Source of the DNA: Ramlibacter humi
GTDB taxonomy: Bacteria > Pseudomonadota > Gammaproteobacteria > Burkholderiales > Burkholderiaceae_C
Length of the DNA: 64,000 nucleotides
Assembly: GCF_004681975.1 (NCBI RefSeq)
Contig: NZ_SMLK01000001.1
Coordinates: forward strand, 930,001-994,000
Reading direction: 5' to 3'
The notes below the pieces were generated by a model, which worked only from the letters and a program-made list of their open reading frames with translations, was not told where the DNA came from and made no database searches. The position numbers were made by a program, and so were the translations under genes. Within the stretch, counting starts at the first letter, position 1. The number at the start of each line of letters is the position of its first letter. Shown here piece by piece: positions 9,587-18,234 of the stretch.

Positions 9587-10442
9587 ACTGCGCCTCGTGC
9601 TCCACCGCCTTCAGCCACACCAGCAGATCCTGGCTGCACGACTGCACGCGCTGCACTTCGCTGATGGCTTCCGACAAGCCCGACTGCAGCTCCGACCGCG
9701 CCTGCTGCGCTTGCCGAAGCTCGTCGGCGGGCGAGCCCATCTCGCCCGTCACCAGCGCGCGCAGCCGCTCCAGCAGGCCGCCCTTGAGCCGCGCGGCGAG
9801 TTTGCGCATCGTGCCCAATAGTTCCGTGTGCGCCTCCGCCAGCTCGTACGCCGAGGCTTGCAGCGGCCGTGCCGCGTCGCACAGGCGCTGCAGGCGGTCG
9901 AGCAAACCGAACACGCCGCCGTTGCGCGCGGCCATGTCATGGAGCGCCTTGCGCGCCGCCTCGGTCGCGGCCTGGTGCGCCCTCGCCTGCAACGTGGCCT
10001 GCAGCGCGCCCGCGGTGCGCGATTCTTCCGCCACGCGCCGCAGCAGCGAGCGCGACTCCATCGCGAATTCGGCGGCCAGCGCCTCGGCTTCGCCGCGCGC
10101 GCCCTTGCCCAGTTCCAGCGTGCGGCGCAGGGCACGCCACGTCGCTTCCGTGCAATCTGACACCGCCGCCACCTGACCGCGGAAAGCCGCCTGGTCGCGC
10201 TCCAGCGGCCCCGCGCGCAGGCCCGGCGACACCAGCAGGTCGAAGCGCAGGCCGGCCAGGCCGTTCAGGTGCGACAGCAGCACCGATTCCAGCCCGGCGA
10301 AGTCCCAGGACACGACCTGCTCGCGCAATGCCAGCGCCGCTTCGCGCACCTTGGGCACCTGCTGCGCCGCGATGCCGCGCACGCGCCCTTCCGCGGAACC
10401 CGGCGCCGCCGCGCCGAAGAGGAACACGTTGGATGCGGTCAT
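9510..10442 (-). CDS. Helical protein of unknown function with repeat-derived C-terminus
   Basis: A 310-residue, Ala/Leu/Glu/Arg-rich protein predicted to be almost all alpha-helix with coiled-coil character. I do not recognise the family. A good ribosome-binding site (AGGAG) precedes the ATG at 10442. Only 14 bases separate it from the transglutaminase-fold gene upstream, so the two are likely one operon. The last 25 residues (SVIPAEAGIRG...GFPPSRE) are the translation of a family A palindromic repeat, and the natural protein probably ended near WLKAVEHEA. The even, heptad-like composition could suit a structural or toxin-immunity-like partner, but nothing in the sequence fixes a role. Confidence 0.65.
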   Translation of the reverse strand: MTASNVFLFGAAAPGSAEGRVRGIAAQQVPKVREAALALREQVVSWDFAGLESVLLSHLNGLAGLRFDLLVSPGLRAGPLERDQAAFRGQVAAVSDCTEATWRALRRTLELGKGARGEAEALAAEFAMESRSLLRRVAEESRTAGALQATLQARAHQAATEAARKALHDMAARNGGVFGLLDRLQRLCDAARPLQASAYELAEAHTELLGTMRKLAARLKGGLLERLRALVTGEMGSPADELRQAQQARSELQSGLSEAISEVQRVQSCSQDLLVWLKAVEHEAQSVIPAEAGIRGFHEPGRHGFPPSRE

Positions 10443-10456
10443 CGGGCTCTCCTGGC

Positions 10457-11227
10457 TCACGCGGGCGTTCCACAGGCGGCGGTGTCGGGCAGGTGCTGGC
10501 GCAGTTCGCGGATACCGCGCTCCAGGCCCGAGGCGAGCACGTTCCACTGCACCGCGCGCGCCAGCCGGCCGTGGATCTCGCGGTAGCTGGGCGAGGAGAC
10601 GAACTCCAGCGGGTCGCAGAACACGCCATGGTCGTGCAGCACCAGCCCGTCTTCATGAGGTTCGTCGCCGTTGAGGAAGGCATCGGTCTGCCCGTCCCAC
10701 AACGCGGCGCCGTGCACGCACATGCCCCAGCCGTGCGTCCAGCCGCTGTCGCGCAGGCGCCGCCGCGCCGCGGCCGCGTACGGCCCGTCGAAGATGTAGG
10801 TGTCGGTGGCGATCCAGCGGCTGTCGCGGAACACCTCCAGCACCGGGCGCACCGGCCGGGGCGCCGCGCCGAGCAGCCCGCGGATCACGGCCCCGTCCAG
10901 CGTGAGGAAGCGCAGCCGCGCGGGAAAGCCCGCCAGCCGCAGCAGCGCGACCAGCAGCGTGGCCTTGTCGAAGGAATCGCCGCGGCCCTGCTGCAGCACC
11001 TCGCGCGCGGTGTGCAGCCGCATCTTGAACGACATGGCGAAGGGCATGCGCTTGACGCAGGCGTAGAGGGCCAGCACCTGCTCGCGCTCGGTCTTGCACA
11101 GCTGCACGATGGACTGCGCGCGCAACCTCAGCTTGGGATCGTCGAGGTCGAGCAACGGCGACGTGGCGGTCCAGCGCTGGGCATCGTCCTGTTCCAGCCG
11201 CCGGCGGGCGGCGCGGGCTTGGGGCAT
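10457..11227 (-). CDS. Transglutaminase-fold protein, probably lacking the catalytic cysteine
   Basis: A 256-residue protein whose core matches the transglutaminase-like fold. The segment GRGDSFDKATLLVALLRLAG-FPARLRF corresponds to the usual G-x-C-x-D-x-A-x-L-L-x-A-L-L-R-x-x-G-x-P-A-R motif, but a serine stands where the nucleophilic cysteine is expected. The following LEVFRDSRWIATDTYIFD segment matches the His/Asp strands, with no histidine at the usual place. It may therefore be a non-enzymatic member or use a different chemistry. There is no signal peptide. The ATG at 11227 has GGAAAG upstream. It is the first gene of an apparent operon with the helical protein and perhaps the patatin gene. 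Confidence 0.7.
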   Translation of the reverse strand: MPQARAARRRLEQDDAQRWTATSPLLDLDDPKLRLRAQSIVQLCKTEREQVLALYACVKRMPFAMSFKMRLHTAREVLQQGRGDSFDKATLLVALLRLAGFPARLRFLTLDGAVIRGLLGAAPRPVRPVLEVFRDSRWIATDTYIFDGPYAAAARRRLRDSGWTHGWGMCVHGAALWDGQTDAFLNGDEPHEDGLVLHDHGVFCDPLEFVSSPSYREIHGRLARAVQWNVLASGLERGIRELRQHLPDTAACGTPA

Positions 11228-11309
11228 CGGGTACTGCTTTCCTGCGGCGAAGGCGCCTGTGGCCTTGCCGTGCAAGAAGCGAGCCCGGTTCGCGCGCACC
11301 TCATGAGTG

Positions 11310-11378
11310 CGGGAGGTGGATGGCGGGTCAAGCCCGCCATGACAACCCACTGTCATCCCGGCGAACGCCGGGATCCAT
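11310..11378. repeat. REP-like palindromic element, family A (copy 2)
   Basis: Contains GGTGGATGGCGGGTCAAGCC...CATGACA (11312-11344) and TGTCATCCCGGCGAACGCCG-GGATCCA (11351-11377). Together these form a large imperfect palindrome between two minus-strand genes. Its right edge abuts the stop codon of the monooxygenase gene. Confidence 0.75.
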
Positions 11379-13021
11379 CACCCGGCCGTTGCGCCGCGCA
11401 GCCGGTCGACCAGCGCCACCGGGTCGGCTGGTAGCGCATCGCCGCGCCAGGCCACGTGCTGGTCGGGGCGGGAGAGCACCAGCTTCTGCGGGTACAGCGC
11501 GGCCGCTTCGGCAGAGCACACGTCCAGCACTTCCAGCGGCAGGCCGCGCTTCGCAGCGGCTTCCTGCAACGGCCGCACGTCGATGGCGGGATCGAAGCGC
11601 AGCAGCGTGTACTCCGGCCCCATCGCGTCGTACAGCGAGCGGCCGTCGTCCAGCCACAGGTGCGGCGTGCGGCAGCCGGGCACGGTGGATGGCGTGAAGC
11701 GGTCCATCGAATAGGCCGGCGGCGCCTCGCCGTCGTACGCGATCAGCGGCGAGCGGTCGTAGAAATAGCCGAAGTTCAGGCCCGCGCAGCAGTACTGCTT
11801 GACGTTCAGGTCGTACAGCGCCTTGCCGGCGGCCGTGCGGGCGGCTTCGCCTTCCGGTCCCGGCTGCTCGATACCCGCCGGCACGCCCTCGCGTTCTTTC
11901 TGCAGCGCGATGGCATGGTTCATCGCGAAGTTGGACACCTGCTCGGTGATGCGCTGCCGCTCGGCCTCGTGCGCGGCCAGCGCCGCCTCGGTGAGCCAGC
12001 CGTTCAGGTGGCCGGCCAGCAGCCACGACAGGTTCATCGCGTCGGCGATGCCCGCGTTCATGCCGTAACCCGCCATCGGGATCCACAGGTGCGCCGCGTC
12101 GCCCGCGATGAACACGCGGCGGTCGCGGAACCTGTCGGCCACCAGCCGCCGGCCGATCCAGTCTTCCTTGGAAATCACCTCGTAGCGGAAGTCCGGGCCC
12201 ACGCCCAGGATCTCGCGGATGGCCCAGTCGCGGTCGACCGAGTCGAACTCGGTCTCATCGGCGCGCAGGTAGTTGTGCAGCAGGAAAGTCTCGCGGCCGT
12301 CGATGGCGTACACGTTGCCGGAGCGGCGCGGGTTGAGCGAGAACGTGGCCCACGAAGGCTTGTTCTTCGCGCGCGAGTACAGGTCCGGCGCGCGGAAGTA
12401 AGTGGACTGCACGCGCCCCACCACGTCGGTGCCCGACAGCTTGGCGCCGATGCGCTTGCGCACCATCGAGCGGCCGCCGTCGCAACCCACCAGGTACCGG
12501 CACCGCGCCGTGAACGCGTCGCCACCATCCAGGTATTCACCCGTCACCGTGACGCCGTCCTCGTCCTGCTCGAAATCGTCGATGCGCACGCGGTTGACGA
12601 TGCGCACGTTGGGCATGGCTTCCGCGTTGGCGAACAGCACCGGCTCCAGATAGATCTGGTTGATGCGGTGCGGCGGCTCCGGCGTCGGCCACCAGCCGTC
12701 GGGGCCACTCTTGTCGGTGTAGCGGTCGCGCCGGCAGGGGATGGGGATGCGCGACAACTCCTCGCCGGTGAACGTGGTGCGGTAGGCGACGTCGTTCGGG
12801 TAGTCGGCGGGCAGGCCGGTGTCGCGCACCGCCTTCGCGATGCCCAGGCGACGGAAGATTTCCATCGTCCGGGCCGCGACGTGGTTGCACTTCACGCTGG
12901 GGGGCTCGCCGCGGTGGCGGGTTTCGGCGACCAGGACCTGGATGCCGCGTTGGGCGAGGTCCATGGCCAAGGTCAGGCCTACCGGGCCGGCGCCGACGAT
13001 CAGGACCTGTTCTGTGTTCAT
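11378..13021 (-). CDS. FAD-dependent aromatic hydroxylase (MhpA-like class A flavoprotein monooxygenase)
   Basis: A 547-residue enzyme that would use NAD(P)H and O2 to hydroxylate an aromatic ring. It carries the dinucleotide-binding motif VGAGPVGLTLAMDLAQRG (Gly10-x-Gly12-x-x-Gly15), the DG motif LVGCDGGRSMVRK and the flavin-ribityl GD motif FIAGDAAHLWIPMAGYGMN (Asp308). The C-terminal region resembles the thioredoxin-like tail of phenol and 3-(3-hydroxyphenyl)propionate hydroxylases. The substrate cannot be told from sequence. A link to aromatic degradation is plausible given the benzoate locus nearby, but the two are separated by unrelated genes. Start ATG at 13021; length is normal for the family. 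Confidence 0.88.
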   Translation of the reverse strand: MNTEQVLIVGAGPVGLTLAMDLAQRGIQVLVAETRHRGEPPSVKCNHVAARTMEIFRRLGIAKAVRDTGLPADYPNDVAYRTTFTGEELSRIPIPCRRDRYTDKSGPDGWWPTPEPPHRINQIYLEPVLFANAEAMPNVRIVNRVRIDDFEQDEDGVTVTGEYLDGGDAFTARCRYLVGCDGGRSMVRKRIGAKLSGTDVVGRVQSTYFRAPDLYSRAKNKPSWATFSLNPRRSGNVYAIDGRETFLLHNYLRADETEFDSVDRDWAIREILGVGPDFRYEVISKEDWIGRRLVADRFRDRRVFIAGDAAHLWIPMAGYGMNAGIADAMNLSWLLAGHLNGWLTEAALAAHEAERQRITEQVSNFAMNHAIALQKEREGVPAGIEQPGPEGEAARTAAGKALYDLNVKQYCCAGLNFGYFYDRSPLIAYDGEAPPAYSMDRFTPSTVPGCRTPHLWLDDGRSLYDAMGPEYTLLRFDPAIDVRPLQEAAAKRGLPLEVLDVCSAEAAALYPQKLVLSRPDQHVAWRGDALPADPVALVDRLRGATAG

Positions 13022-13484
13022 GGCTTGATTCTGGGGCAGTCGTGACCGGGTCAGGGGGCGGGAACGTCACGCACTCGATAAGCGCAGAGGTGCGCGGCCG
13101 CTCGGGCGGCTTGGAGATCGCGTGAGATCAAGAGAGGGACCCGGAAGGGAATTCGCGCGGGTTTCAAGGCCGCCCGAGCGGCCCGCACCTCCGCCGCTCA
13201 AGAGTGCCTTCCAGCATCGCGCGCCGTAGGGCCAGGGTGGGGAGGGTCTCCTGCCGTAAGTCAAGGAGGAGCTACGCCGTTCAGGCGGCGGGGGACATGG
13301 AGGCAGGAGACCCTCCCCACCCTGGCTCGGCAACGACACGTTCGGGCTACTCGGATTCCTACGAACCCGTGGAGCACCTGCCGGCCGCCGGCAGCATCAA
13401 TGCGAAGCTGCGCTTCTTCGTCGAAGGGGATGCCGACCCCGCAGATCCTGGTGTTGGCCAGGCGCGGGCTGAAGGCGAGGAAAG
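13022..13484. other. 463-bp gene-free stretch dominated by inverted repeats
   Basis: No convincing gene. One imperfect inverted repeat pairs 13086-13112 with 13165-13191 (shared core CCGCTCGGGCGGC). A second, perfect 24-bp inverted repeat pairs 13232-13255 with 13302-13325 across a 46-base spacer. The spacer contains AAGGAGGAG and a small GCCG...CGGC stem. From about 13330 to 13480 a plus-strand frame stays open but shows no start, ribosome-binding site or recognisable domain, so it may be decayed coding sequence. Confidence 0.6.
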
Positions 13485-13561
<77 letters not shown>

Positions 13562-13605
13562 AATCCCCGGCATTCTAGCCGCCGGGCCACGACGAGGAGA
13601 GGCAG

Positions 13606-13992
13606 ATGGCGGTCCATATCGTGAGGCTGGGCACCCCGCGCGCCAAGGGCGAGGGCCTGCGCATTGGCACCGTGCGGCGGCCGCCGCGGGGCGTGCCCAG
13701 GGAAAAGTTCGCGTCGGACGACTGGTACGACGTCTGGTACCCCAACCTGGCGCCCAGCGCGCAAACCATGCAGCTGGGCCTGAAAGCCGAGACCGACAAG
13801 GACTGGGCGGCCTTCAGCAAGCGCTACAAGGCCGAGATGGCGCAACCCGATGCGTCGCGCTCGCTGGACCTGCTGGCCGCCCTGTCGAAGCACGCCGACT
13901 TCGCCGTCGGCTGCTATTGCGAGAACGAGGCGCGCTGCCACCGGTCCCTGTTGCGCGAGCTGCTGGCGCAGCGCGGCGCGGAAGTGCGCTGA
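13606..13992 (+). CDS. DUF488 family protein
   Basis: A 128-residue small cytosolic protein of the DUF488 group. It has the family's N-terminal strand (VHIVRLGTPRAKGEGLRIG), a DDWYDVWYPNLAPS segment and the C-terminal cysteine motif CYCENEARCHRSLLRELL. The C-x-C-x(4)-CHR signature is typical of this family and might bind metal or take part in nucleic-acid chemistry, but the biochemical function is not established. A clear GAGGAGAGGC ribosome-binding site precedes ATG 13606. It ends one base before the start of the TRAP small-subunit gene, so the three genes 13606-15876 look like one operon. Confidence 0.85.
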   Translation: MAVHIVRLGTPRAKGEGLRIGTVRRPPRGVPREKFASDDWYDVWYPNLAPSAQTMQLGLKAETDKDWAAFSKRYKAEMAQPDASRSLDLLAALSKHADFAVGCYCENEARCHRSLLRELLAQRGAEVR

Positions 13993-13993
13993 C

Positions 13994-14428
13994 ATGCGTT
14001 GGCTGTTCGCGGCGGCTGCCGCGCTGATCCTGCCGCTGGTCGTGCTGCTGTTCGCGCAGTGGCCGCTGCGGGACGTGGTGCAGGCCGGTTCGCGCCAGGC
14101 CAACGACGCCGCGCAAATCCTCTTCGCCCTGGTCATGGCGGTGGGCGTGGCGGCCGCGGGCCGCGCCGGCACGCACCTGCGGGCCCCGCGCGGCGATGCC
14201 AACGCGCCGTGGCGGCGATGGACAGTGCTGGTGCTGGTCGGTCCGTGGGCCGCCTATCTGCTCTGGTCGTCGGCGCCGACGGTGTGGCAGTCGCTGCTGC
14301 AGCAGGAACGCTTCGCCGAGACCCTGAATCCCGGCTACTTCCTGGTGCGGTTGGCGCTGTGGCTGCTGGCCGCGCTGGCGCTGGTGCAAGCCTTCCTCGA
14401 CGCGATGTCGCCGCGGCCCGCCCGATGA
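13994..14428 (+). CDS. TRAP transporter small permease (DctQ-like)
   Basis: A 144-residue membrane protein with about four hydrophobic helices (residues 3-22, 35-55, 75-95 and 115-135). This length and topology are usual for the small subunit of tripartite ATP-independent periplasmic transporters. The assignment rests mainly on position: its stop overlaps the start of the large permease in an ATGA arrangement. Sequence conservation in this subunit is low, so the individual call is moderate. No periplasmic binding-protein gene accompanies the pair in this window. Confidence 0.65.
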   Translation: MRWLFAAAAALILPLVVLLFAQWPLRDVVQAGSRQANDAAQILFALVMAVGVAAAGRAGTHLRAPRGDANAPWRRWTVLVLVGPWAAYLLWSSAPTVWQSLLQQERFAETLNPGYFLVRLALWLLAALALVQAFLDAMSPRPAR

Positions 14429-15876
14429 ACACCGCCGGCCTGTGGATGCTGGTGGCGCTGGGCGTGCTGGTGGCCACCACCGGCCTGCCGGTGTGGGCGC
14501 TGCTGATCGGCGTGGCTTCAGCCGCCGCCGCGGTCGGGCTGGCAGCGGGCGTGTTCGACACCAACGTGCTGGCCGCGCTGCCCACGCGCATCGTGAACCT
14601 GCTGGAGCACGACCTGCTGCAGGCCATGCCGCTGTATGTCTTCGTCGGCCTGCTGCTGGCGCGGCTGCCCGCGGCCGACGCGCTGTACCGCACCTTCGCG
14701 CACGCGCTGCGCCGCACCGGCGCGGGCGAGCCGCTGGCCGCGTTGGCCACGGGCGCGGTGATCGCGCCGATGAACGGGTCGGTGGCCGCCAGCTCGGCCC
14801 TGCTCGCGCGGCTGGCCGGCCGCCGGCAAGCCGGTGGCGACGCTTCGGGGCGCGTCGCTCTGGCCGCCGCTTCGGCGACGCTGGGCGTGGTGGTGCCGCC
14901 TTCGCTGGTGCTCATCCTGCTGGGCGACGCGATGCTTCGCGCGCACACGGAGGCGAGCAACCTCCCCGGCTACAAGCTCGGCGCGGAGCGCATCGTGAAC
15001 ACGCAGGACGTGTTCAACGCCGCCCTGCTGCCCGGGCTGGCCGTGCTGCTGCTGTGGGCGCTGGCCGCGTGGTGGGGCGCGCGCCGCCTGCCGAAGACGC
15101 AAGCGCCCTCTCCTTCGCGCGGCGACGTGGCGCTGACGGTCTTCGTGGTGGCGGGCATCGCGGCGCTGCTGGGCGGCGTGCTGGCTGGCCGGCTGTTCGC
15201 GGTGGAAGCCGCCGCGGCCGGCGCATGCCTTCTGGCGGCGGCCACGCTGGCCTTGCGCGCGCTGCCCTGGGCCGCGTGGCGCGAGGTGCTGAACGACACG
15301 CTGGCGCTGTCGGGCGCGCTGTTCGCGCTGCTGGCGGGCGCGACCACCTTCAGCCTGGTGCTGCGCCTGTTCGGCACCGATCGCTGGCTGGCCGGCCTGG
15401 TGCTGCATTCGCCCTGGCCCGCGCACGTCACCGCCGCGGTGGTGCTGGCCGCGGTGCTCGCGTGCGCCTGGGTGCTGGATGCGTTCGAGATGATCTTCGT
15501 GGTCGTGCCGGTCGTCGCGCCACTGCTGGTGGTGGAGCTGGGCGACGCGCGGCAGGTGGCGGTGCTGCTGCTGCTCGCGCTGCAGCTCGGCTTCCTGCTG
15601 CCGCCACTGGGGTATGCGGTGCTGATGACGCGAGGCCTCTCTGCGCAGCACGTGGGCACGCGCCCGTTGCTGCGCGCCATCGCGCCGTACGCGGCCGTGC
15701 AGTTGCTCGTGACGGTGCTCGTGTTCGCATGGCCCGCATCGGTGCACTTCCTCGGCGATGCGCCGCCCGCGCCCGGCACCACGCCCGCCGAGAGCGAAGA
15801 CGACCTCGTGCAGCGCATGCGCGAGATGTCGCCGGCCGAAACACCGGACGCGCCCGAGCCCGCTGCTCCACGCTGA
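14425..15876 (+). CDS. TRAP transporter large permease (DctM-like)
   Basis: A 483-residue inner-membrane protein with about 12 hydrophobic segments, including a GAVIAPMNGSVAASSALLA stretch and a SATLGVVVPPSLVLILLGD segment. These match the conserved Pro- and Gly-rich transport motifs of DctM/SiaM-type permeases, which import organic acids with sodium or protons. The C-terminal 30 residues are hydrophilic and acidic. It overlaps the small-subunit gene by four bases. The substrate is unknown because the binding protein, which sets specificity, is not adjacent. Confidence 0.85.
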   Translation: MNTAGLWMLVALGVLVATTGLPVWALLIGVASAAAAVGLAAGVFDTNVLAALPTRIVNLLEHDLLQAMPLYVFVGLLLARLPAADALYRTFAHALRRTGAGEPLAALATGAVIAPMNGSVAASSALLARLAGRRQAGGDASGRVALAAASATLGVVVPPSLVLILLGDAMLRAHTEASNLPGYKLGAERIVNTQDVFNAALLPGLAVLLLWALAAWWGARRLPKTQAPSPSRGDVALTVFVVAGIAALLGGVLAGRLFAVEAAAAGACLLAAATLALRALPWAAWREVLNDTLALSGALFALLAGATTFSLVLRLFGTDRWLAGLVLHSPWPAHVTAAVVLAAVLACAWVLDAFEMIFVVVPVVAPLLVVELGDARQVAVLLLLALQLGFLLPPLGYAVLMTRGLSAQHVGTRPLLRAIAPYAAVQLLVTVLVFAWPASVHFLGDAPPAPGTTPAESEDDLVQRMREMSPAETPDAPEPAAPR

Positions 15877-15882
15877 AAAGAA

Positions 15883-15905
15883 AACGCCGGCGCAAGGCCG
15901 GCGTT
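15883..15905. terminator. Bidirectional terminator between TRAP permease and secreted-protein gene
   Basis: Stem AACGCCGGC (15883-15891) pairs with GCCGGCGTT (15897-15905) around a 5-base loop. An A-rich run lies on the left side (which acts as the T-run for minus-strand transcripts). It sits between two convergent genes and can serve both. Confidence 0.85.
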
Positions 15906-15929
15906 CCCGTCGCGAAGGTCAGGTGCCGC

Positions 15930-16538
15930 TTACGGCGTGACCTTCTTCGCTTGTCCCGGAGGCATGCAGCCGTTGTCCTTCTTCGCCAGGCCCGGAGGGC
16001 AGTCGGCGCGGTTGCCCAGCGTCGAGGTGTCGGGCGTGGCCGTGGTGTCGGGCGTCGTGCCGCTCACCGAACCGGTGGTGCCGCCGCCCAGCGTTCCGCC
16101 GCTGGCGCCCATCACGCCGGTGCTGCTTGACGAGCTGCCCAGCGTGCCGCTGCTGCTGGACGTGCTGCCCACGGTGCCGCCCGGCAGCGTGGTGCTGCTG
16201 CCCGTGGTGCTGCCGGTCGTGCCCGTGCCCGAGGTGGTGCCGGCCGCCGTGCCCGGCGTGGTGGTGGTCGCGCTGGTCGAGGTGCCCGTGGTGGCCGAAA
16301 CACCGCCCGGCTGCACGATCGCGCCGCCGCTGGCGCCCAGCACGCCCGTGCTGGTGGCGCCCTGGCCCTGGCGGGTGGCATCGGTGGCCGGCGAAGTGCC
16401 GGTGGACGAAGCGCCCGAGGGCGCAACGGTCGAGCCACCGGTGGTGGTGCCCGTGTTGGCGGAGCCGCCGATGGTCGTCTGCGCGAATGCGCCGCCCGCG
16501 ACCAGCGAGGCCACCAGGATGGTCAGAAGCTTGCTCAT
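15930..16538 (-). CDS. Secreted Ser/Thr/Gly-rich low-complexity protein
   Basis: A 202-residue protein with a clean Sec signal peptide (MSKLLTILVASLVAGGAFA, cleavage before QTT). About 150 residues of Ser, Thr and Gly repeats follow, including several copies of GASGG and TTGS-like units. The C-terminal cap has two cysteines in CPPGLAKK-DNGCMPPGQAKK, which could form a disulfide. A strong GGAGGA ribosome-binding site precedes ATG 16538. The role is unknown; the composition suggests an extended, possibly surface-exposed or matrix-associated chain. It shares its composition bias with the lipoprotein at 5863-6195. Confidence 0.7.
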   Translation of the reverse strand: MSKLLTILVASLVAGGAFAQTTIGGSANTGTTTGGSTVAPSGASSTGTSPATDATRQGQGATSTGVLGASGGAIVQPGGVSATTGTSTSATTTTPGTAAGTTSGTGTTGSTTGSSTTLPGGTVGSTSSSSGTLGSSSSSTGVMGASGGTLGGGTTGSVSGTTPDTTATPDTSTLGNRADCPPGLAKKDNGCMPPGQAKKVTP

Positions 16539-16561
16539 GCTTGGATTCCTCCATGAGAGAC

Positions 16562-16588
16562 GTCCCGTCGTGCCGGCTGGCACGGGAC
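16562..16588 (-). terminator. Possible hairpin terminator after boxB
   Basis: GTCCCGTCGTGCC (16562-16574) pairs imperfectly with GGCACGGGAC (16579-16588) around GGCT. It lies between the end of boxB and the start of the next minus-strand gene. There is no T-run, so the call is weak. Confidence 0.3.
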
Positions 16589-16660
16589 ATGAGGTCCAGC
16601 ATGGTCCGCAGCCCGGCCGCTGTCGGTCAGCTCGGGCAACCCATCCGGGTGCGGGATCTC

Positions 16661-18085
<1,425 letters not shown>

Positions 18086-18104
18086 GGTGATTCCTCGCGG
18101 TAGA

Positions 18105-18226
18105 AATGCGGGGTCCGCAACGCAGAGAACGCAGAGCGAGCGCAGAGAACGCAGAGAAAACCGTAGGTGGCTTTCCGTGTCATCTCTGCGTAACCTCTGC
18201 GTTCTCTGCGTTGCGGACCCCGCATT
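18105..18226. repeat. CGCAGAG-rich palindromic element, family C (copy 1)
   Basis: A perfect 32-bp inverted repeat (18105-18136 with 18195-18226) around a 58-base spacer, built from repeated CGCAGAG/CTCTGCG units. It lies in the boxC-boxB gap and would form a long hairpin in the box mRNA. Confidence 0.9.
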
Positions 18227-18234
18227 TGAATTGC

